DNA from: Pseudomonas reactans
Lineage (GTDB): Bacteria; Pseudomonadota; Gammaproteobacteria; Pseudomonadales; Pseudomonadaceae
DNA length: 64,000 bases
Assembly: GCF_013385825.1 (NCBI RefSeq)
Contig: NZ_JACAPG010000012.1
Location: 411,971-475,970 of the forward strand
Direction: 5' to 3'
Positions 59,214 to 64,000 of the stretch are shown piece after piece. The translations under genes were made by a program, and so were the position numbers. The notes below the pieces were generated by a model, which was not told the DNA's origin, made no database searches, and was given only the letters and a program-made list of their open reading frames with translations. Positions within the stretch are counted from its first letter, which is position 1. The number at the start of each line of letters is the position of its first letter.

Positions 59214-59975
59214 ATGTCAGCTTTGGTCGATCAGTTAGTCGCTCAGGTCATTGGCCTGGAAGTAGGGTTACTGAGCTGCCAGGCTCGCCTCGCCGCCGTC
59301 ACCGACGATGAAGCCCTGCATGATCTGCGCACCACCGTGCGTCGTCTGCGCAGCTTGTTGCGCCCTTTGCGCGGGCTGCCGGGTGTGGAACAGCTTGAGT
59401 TGGCCGCCAGTACTGTCGGCCAACTGACGACGCCGCTACGCGACCGTGAGGTGCTGGCGGCGTATTTGCATCAGCATGGACATCACGAGGCGGCCAACCG
59501 CCGACTGCGGCTGCAACCTGATGCCTATCGCCAGGTGTCACAAAGCCCGGAACTCGCGCATCTACTGCTGATTCTGGATGCTTTCCCGCGGTTTATCCGT
59601 GCCTCTGAACACCAGAAATTGCTCAAAGGCCTGCGCTCGCGCATCGAAAAACGCCTGGCCAAGCAATGGCAGAGGCTCGATGAAGCTTTAAAGGACCCCG
59701 ACCATGATCGCCACCGTCTGCGGTTGTTGATCAAGCGCGTGCGCTACGCCGCTGAGGCCTATCCTGAATTGAACAAGTTGCCTGCCAACGCGATGTCGCG
59801 CCTGAAAAAAGCCCAGGGCGCGTTAGGCGATTGGCATGATTGCTGGCAATGGCTGGCCCAGGCTGAGCATCAAGCGGATCTGCAACCTTGCGTTGCGGTG
59901 TGGCATCGCACCATGGCCAAGGCTGAAGGGCAGGCGGACCGCGTGCTGGACAAACTCAGCGCTGATTGTTTCTGA
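59214..59975 (+). CDS. CHAD-domain protein
   Basis: A 253-residue protein formed almost entirely of a CHAD domain: alpha-helical with conserved histidines and basic residues, here DEALHDLRTTVRRLRSLLRPL, RDREVLAAYL, and HRLRLLIKRVRYAAEAYPEL, and DWHDCWQWL. CHAD proteins bind inorganic polyphosphate and associate with polyphosphate granules; some lie next to CYTH triphosphatases. No CYTH domain is fused or adjacent here. GAGGGCAGG stands before the ATG. Function beyond polyphosphate binding is unknown. Confidence 0.88.
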   Translation: MSALVDQLVAQVIGLEVGLLSCQARLAAVTDDEALHDLRTTVRRLRSLLRPLRGLPGVEQLELAASTVGQLTTPLRDREVLAAYLHQHGHHEAANRRLRLQPDAYRQVSQSPELAHLLLILDAFPRFIRASEHQKLLKGLRSRIEKRLAKQWQRLDEALKDPDHDRHRLRLLIKRVRYAAEAYPELNKLPANAMSRLKKAQGALGDWHDCWQWLAQAEHQADLQPCVAVWHRTMAKAEGQADRVLDKLSADCF

Positions 59976-60065
59976 ACCGGTCCGGCTTTTGGCCGGAATA
60001 GGCGCTGTACCTGGCTGGCCCGATGGTTAAGATCCCCCATCTGTTCCTTTTGATGTGAGACTGCC

Positions 60066-60863
60066 ATGCGCTTTAGTGATTTGCTCGACGCCGCCCGCAG
60101 CAACCCGCTGGATGTCACCATCCCCGCCGAATGGGCCCAGGGCCGCGCGACCTTTGGTGGCCTGGTGGCTGCCTTGCAATACGAGGCCCTGCGCGCCCAG
60201 GTGCCGGCCGAGCGTCCGCTACGGTCGCTGGCCATCACCTTCGTCGGCCCTGTAGCGCCAGACGTTCCTGCCAGTTATCAAGTCGAAGTGTTGCGCGAAG
60301 GCAAGGCCGTCAGCCAATTGCTTGGCCGTGTGGTGCAGAACGGTGAAGTGGCGACACTGGTACAGGCCAGTTTCGGTGCGTCCCGTGAGTCGGAAATCGC
60401 GGTTGAAAGCGAAGCGCCGCCGGTGTTCAAACATTGGGATGAATGCCAGGAACTGCCCTACATCAAGGGCGTCACCCCCGAATTCATGCGCCACCTGGCG
60501 ATGCGCTGGAGCGTCGGCGGCTTACCCTTCACCGGCAATAAATCCCGCGACATGGGCGGTTGGGTACGCTTACGCGGAGATGTCAAAGAAGAGCCACTGA
60601 CAGAAGCGCACATCCTTGCCTTAGTCGACGCCTGGCCCCCAGCCCTGCTGCCGCACCTGAAAAAGCCGGCGCCCGGCAGCACCCTGACCTGGACCATCGA
60701 ATTCATCCAGCCCTTGCAAAACCTGACGACCCTCGACTGGTGCCAGTATTACGTCAACATCGAACACGCCCGCGACGGCTACGGCCATGCCGCTGCCGCC
60801 CTCTGGAGCCCGACCGGCGAGTTGATCGCCATCAGCCGCCAGACCGTAGTGGTCTTCGCCTGA
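60066..60863 (+). CDS. Thioesterase family protein (TesB-like double hotdog)
   Basis: A 265-residue protein with two hotdog folds. The N-terminal half has PAEWAQGRATFGGLVAALQYEAL, where the GxATFGG helix start is typical of acyl-CoA thioesterases, and the C-terminal half has LTWTIEFIQPL and YGHAAAALWSPTGELIAISRQ, the usual last strand of TesB-like enzymes. It probably hydrolyses acyl-CoA of unknown chain length in the cytoplasm. Its 3' end is 2 bases from the convergent DUF962 gene. Confidence 0.85.
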   Translation: MRFSDLLDAARSNPLDVTIPAEWAQGRATFGGLVAALQYEALRAQVPAERPLRSLAITFVGPVAPDVPASYQVEVLREGKAVSQLLGRVVQNGEVATLVQASFGASRESEIAVESEAPPVFKHWDECQELPYIKGVTPEFMRHLAMRWSVGGLPFTGNKSRDMGGWVRLRGDVKEEPLTEAHILALVDAWPPALLPHLKKPAPGSTLTWTIEFIQPLQNLTTLDWCQYYVNIEHARDGYGHAAAALWSPTGELIAISRQTVVVFA

Positions 60864-60865
60864 CC

Positions 60866-61228
60866 TCAATGCCGGTGGCGCTGCCGCCAGGCGCGCCACC
60901 AGCCGCCGCTTAGTACAAAGCGCGGAAAAGTCACGAACTGCTCGACCACCAGACGCTGCACCGCATCTTTACGGTCACTGAACGGCTCACTGGCCTGGGC
61001 TTCCAGGCTATGGCCATGACGCTGCAACGCCAAGCCGGCCAGGATCCCGACCACACCCACGGCAAAACTGGCCAAGCTCAGGCTGAAAACCCCGGACACG
61101 ATCAACAGAAACCCGATGATGAACAGCGGTACGGCAATCAGGTGCAACGCCAAGTTGGTCGGGTGTTGATGGTTCTGCGGGTAGTTACGCCATTGCCAGG
61201 CGGGAAGATTGGGGTGACGTTTGCCCAT
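60866..61228 (-). CDS. DUF962 / Mpo1-like small membrane protein
   Basis: A 120-residue protein with HPTNLALHLIAVPLFIIGFLLIV and a second membrane segment LASFAVGVVGILAGLALQ followed by the conserved histidine motif QRHGHSLEAQASEPF. This is the layout of the DUF962 family, whose yeast member Mpo1 is an Fe2+-dependent dioxygenase of 2-hydroxy fatty acids. Bacterial function is not established. It is sometimes misannotated as terminase. GATTCACC-type spacing with GAGGATT precedes the ATG. Confidence 0.78.
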   Translation of the reverse strand: MGKRHPNLPAWQWRNYPQNHQHPTNLALHLIAVPLFIIGFLLIVSGVFSLSLASFAVGVVGILAGLALQRHGHSLEAQASEPFSDRKDAVQRLVVEQFVTFPRFVLSGGWWRAWRQRHRH

Positions 61229-61366
61229 GATGGTGAATCCTCTGTCCGTTGAAATAGCATGGAGAGAGTTTAGGTGGGGTCGGTGGGAGGGGCGAATTGG
61301 GGCTGGCTATGGGGGTCATAGACAGCAAGCTCCTGCCATGTAAACGACTGCTCGATTTTAAGCTTT

Positions 61367-61780
61367 TCAGTGAAAGCTGGCGTCGATTCTCTCGACCGTT
61401 AATTTAACAAAATTCCCATTCAGCTCTGGATGGTCATAATGTATGCCTTCGTCGCTCAGCGATGTGAAGGTGAGAAATCTCTCGTCACAGAGTTCGCCGT
61501 AAAGGATGTAGGAATAGCCAGGATCTATCTTTTCGGCCAACACGCCGCTCGACTCTACACGCTCAATTACGTAGTCGTCAGCAACGTTTATGGTCAGCTC
61601 CACCTCATAGAATTTCCCAACTTCTATTTGATAGGGGCAGTAACTTATAAAGCAATTTATGACCGTCCCCTCTATGAGCAGAGTAATGTCTTCGTCTATC
61701 TGATCATTGAGTGCTAAAACGCGCACTTTCTTATAGTTATTTGCTGTAAGGCCTGATGGTTTTGTCAGAGGGGTCGCCAT
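61367..61780 (-). CDS. Putative immunity protein of the Rhs toxin
   Basis: A 137-residue protein of no recognised family, with many acidic residues and an all-beta-like composition (LLIEGTVINCFISYCPYQIEVGKFYEVEL). The ATG at 61780 lies inside the last 44 bases of the rhs gene in another frame, and a strong ribosome site GGAGG stands 7 bases upstream, within the toxin sequence. Position directly after the toxin tip and the low GC content match the immunity genes that follow Rhs tips. Specific protection is inference. About 140 bases without features follow. Confidence 0.7.
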   Translation of the reverse strand: MATPLTKPSGLTANNYKKVRVLALNDQIDEDITLLIEGTVINCFISYCPYQIEVGKFYEVELTINVADDYVIERVESSGVLAEKIDPGYSYILYGELCDERFLTFTSLSDEGIHYDHPELNGNFVKLTVERIDASFH

Positions 61781-64000
61781 TTATTATCCTCCAGAAGTCT
61801 TTTCCGCTTTTGGTATGCAGAGTGGTTATATGGCCATTTTTATTCGATCCTGCAAACGCAAATTTGGCCTGCCCTGTCCTATTTGTTCCCATAAGTAAAA
61901 CATAGCCGGTCGTTGGTGTGTCCCTGTACAAATATTGCACAGGCGTACCATTGCTTACGACATGACGTGCAGCGAGTAAATATTCGTGACTATTTCCTAC
62001 TCGAAATTCAGCCCCGTGCTTTTCGTAATGCTCGTTGAGTTTTTGCTCGTTGGCAAACTCTGTTGGACGCGTTGATACAGAAGGGGGACTGGGTTCACCT
62101 CTCGTTGCGGAGATGTTGTCTGATGGCTCTTCTATTCGAGCTTGCGATTTGCATGTGCCTCCCTCTGGGCAATTACTTAAGCCCAAAGGGTCAATCCAAC
62201 CCGTCGGGTTGGTAGCGTACTGGTACGCATTGATCCCCCCCGCCAATTTCACCGGGTCCGTCGTCAGGTAGCGACCAATATCCGGATTGTAGTAGCGATG
62301 ACGGTTGTAGTGCAGTCCGCTTTCATGGTCGAAGTATTGGCCTTGGAAGCGCAGCGGGTTGTCGATTTTTCCTATGTCGAGGCGGCTGATTTCGCCGTAG
62401 GCGCGGTAATGGGCGGACCAGACGATTTGACCATCGGATGCGGTGAGTTCCTGTGGGGTGCCGAGGTGGTCGAGTTGGTAATGGTAGGGCTTGATTTCCT
62501 TCGGGCCGAAGCCTTCCAGCATCGCCAACGGCCGGAAGCTGTCGGGTTCGTAGAGATAGCTGCGATGGCGCTCCGCGTGGTGTTCGGCGATGAGTTTGTC
62601 GCCCTGCCAGAAGAACTCGGTGGTCACGTCATCCACGGTTTTGCTGATGCGACGGCCAAACGGGTCGTAGCGATAGCTGGCGGTCTGGCCGTTGGGTTTT
62701 TTAATGCCGATCAGACGATGCTGGCAGTCGTAGCGGTATTCGGTGACGAGTTGATGGCCTTTGCCGCGTCGTTCGCGGATGAGGTTGCCGAAGGCGTCAT
62801 AGTCGTAATGATGGTCGCCTTGGATCATCAGGCGATTACCCGCCACGATGTCCGGACCGGGGCGGTCTTGGATGAGAACGTTGCCAGCCGGGTCGTGGCC
62901 GAAGCGTTCCTGCACGTCTTGGGAGTGGTCGGCGCGGGTCAGGCGGCCGAGTGGATCGTAGTGGTAGTGGTGTTCACCTTTGCGGGTGTCGAGCAGGCGG
63001 GTGAGGTTGCCGGATGTGTCGTAGTGGTACTGGCGCCGATAAATAGCCCCTTCGATATCGCACAGGCCGTGGTTGAACAGGTGTCCCTGGGCGTCGTACT
63101 GATAACTGCTGAGTAGCTTTCCTTGGCCTCTTTGGTGTTCTCGACCTGCGTCGAATAGATGGGCGGTGAGCGGTTGACCATTTACCTCGACCTTCTCGAG
63201 TTGGCCGCCTTTGGTGTGGTTGAACGCAACCCGGTTGTTGTCCGGCAGGCGTAGGTTGTTCAGCTGTCCGCAGGCGTCATAGCCGTAACGCAGAGTGCCC
63301 CAGCCCTGGTGTTCGGCGAGGAGGCGGCTTTGGCTGTCGTACTCGTAGGCCAGGGCCCAGTGGCCGTCTTCGACGCTTAGGAGGTTGCCCTGACGGTCGT
63401 AGCCGTAATCGACCTTGTTGCCGTTGGGCAGGGTTTTTCTTACGAGGCGTCCGGCATGGTCGCGCTCGTAGCGGGTGATTAACTGACTACCGTCGTCACC
63501 GTGTTCGGTCTTTTCTTGCAGGTTGCCGTTGAGGTCGTAGAGGTAGGCCGTGCGCTGCCCGTCAAACCCGGTTTCCTGTTGGATCAGGCCATTGGCGTGA
63601 TACTGGAGTCGGTAGCGTTCGCCAGCCTCGTTTTCAATCTCTGTCAGCAACAACCTGACGTTGTCGTAGCGGTATTTGACCTGAGTGCCATCAGCGTTGA
63701 TGCGCCGGCTGATCAGGTGCAGGCCGTCGGCGTATTCGTAGCGGGTGACGTGGCCGAGCTCATCGCGTTCGGAGGTGATTTTTCCGTATGCGTTGTAGGT
63801 ATATTTACGTGTATCACCGCTCGGCAAGACGATTTGGACTAATCGCCCAGCGTGGTTCCACTCAAATTGCGTGAGCGCGCCGTGTTCATCTTCCCGCGCA
63901 ATCTGCCGCCCAAGATCGTCATAGCGATAGCGCTTGACTCCGCCATCCGGCAACTGCTCTTCAAGCAACTGCCCACGTTCATTCCAAACCAGCCGATGAC
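61737..64000 (-). CDS. Rhs family protein with C-terminal toxin tip, 3' part
   Basis: The frame is open at the window edge, so about 754 C-terminal residues of a larger protein are seen. The core has many YD/Rhs repeats (YRYDDLGRQIARE, YDPLGRLTRADH, YRYDPFGRRISK). The conserved end RFQGQYFDHESGLHYNRHRY with ...YLTTDP is followed by the PTGWIDPLGL cleavage motif (near 62180-62215). After it comes a variable region of about 145 residues, with HYEKHGAEFRVGNSHEYLLAA and a C-terminal GHITTLHTKSGKDFWRI, that looks like a BECR-type RNase (Barnase/EndoU/colicin/RelE fold). Rhs proteins are delivered by type VI secretion or at the cell surface against rival bacteria. GC content falls in the tip. Confidence 0.88.
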   Translation of the reverse strand, partial: HRLVWNERGQLLEEQLPDGGVKRYRYDDLGRQIAREDEHGALTQFEWNHAGRLVQIVLPSGDTRKYTYNAYGKITSERDELGHVTRYEYADGLHLISRRINADGTQVKYRYDNVRLLLTEIENEAGERYRLQYHANGLIQQETGFDGQRTAYLYDLNGNLQEKTEHGDDGSQLITRYERDHAGRLVRKTLPNGNKVDYGYDRQGNLLSVEDGHWALAYEYDSQSRLLAEHQGWGTLRYGYDACGQLNNLRLPDNNRVAFNHTKGGQLEKVEVNGQPLTAHLFDAGREHQRGQGKLLSSYQYDAQGHLFNHGLCDIEGAIYRRQYHYDTSGNLTRLLDTRKGEHHYHYDPLGRLTRADHSQDVQERFGHDPAGNVLIQDRPGPDIVAGNRLMIQGDHHYDYDAFGNLIRERRGKGHQLVTEYRYDCQHRLIGIKKPNGQTASYRYDPFGRRISKTVDDVTTEFFWQGDKLIAEHHAERHRSYLYEPDSFRPLAMLEGFGPKEIKPYHYQLDHLGTPQELTASDGQIVWSAHYRAYGEISRLDIGKIDNPLRFQGQYFDHESGLHYNRHRYYNPDIGRYLTTDPVKLAGGINAYQYATNPTGWIDPLGLSNCPEGGTCKSQARIEEPSDNISATRGEPSPPSVSTRPTEFANEQKLNEHYEKHGAEFRVGNSHEYLLAARHVVSNGTPVQYLYRDTPTTGYVLLMGTNRTGQAKFAFAGSNKNGHITTLHTKSGKDFWRIINGDPSDKTIRPYSK

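Noticed and set aside
59981..59997. TCCGGC...GCCGGA hairpin after the CHAD gene as a terminator
   Set aside because: Only six pairs and no T-run after the stem.

Overview
The window is chromosomal DNA of a Pseudomonas, most likely of the P. fluorescens group. Support comes from the GC-rich coding style, the fused tyrA-aroA gene, the gene order gyrA-serC-pheA-hisC-tyrA/aroA-cmk-rpsA-ihfB, an O-antigen locus between ihfB and a comEA-like gene ending in wbpM, and several REP doublets of the kind common in fluorescent pseudomonads. No tRNA, rRNA, CRISPR array, insertion sequence or prophage was seen.

Region 1 (1-5467) holds the end of a peptide ABC transporter binding protein, then on the minus strand mtaD, ubiG, mupP and yciK (nucleoside/methionine salvage, ubiquinone, muropeptide recycling, a short-chain dehydrogenase), with mtnA reading away on the plus strand. 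Region 2 (5468-17822) is the conserved block gyrA, serC, pheA, hisC, tyrA-aroA, cmk, rpsA, a small lipoprotein, ihfB and lapA. It runs serine and aromatic amino acid synthesis into CMP kinase and ribosomal protein S1, with tightly overlapping genes.

Region 3 (17823-44869) is an O-specific antigen locus of about 26 kb. A gene-free leader of about 790 bases precedes wbpA-wbpB-wbpD-wbpE, which with the distal wbpI-like epimerase would make a 2,3-diacetamido uronic acid nucleotide. A second aminotransferase, acetyltransferase, Gfo/Idh dehydrogenase and SDR set follows, apparently a paralogous 3-amino-sugar cassette. Next come another SDR, an O-acetyltransferase-like protein, glycosyltransferases, a Wzx flippase, an asparagine-synthase-like amidotransferase and more glycosyltransferases. 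After a terminator and promoter at 37410-37680 come three genes for an L-FucNAc or L-QuiNAc type nucleotide sugar, then wbpV, wbpM and a WbpL-type initiating transferase. No Wzy polymerase or Wzz length regulator is recognisable inside the locus.

Region 4 (44870-49243) has comEA, a TetR regulator, a GntR/FCD regulator with a likely autoregulatory operator, a DUF1989 protein, a DUF2897 membrane peptide and an ethanolamine permease with a good sigma-54 promoter match. Region 5 (49244-57630) is the complete kdpFABCDE potassium-uptake operon, with a REP doublet between kdpD and kdpE and direct repeats upstream that may bind KdpE. Region 6 (57631-64000) has a patatin-like phospholipase, a small lipoprotein, a CHAD protein, a thioesterase, a DUF962 protein, and at the edge the 3' part of an Rhs gene with its variable toxin tip and an overlapping putative immunity gene.
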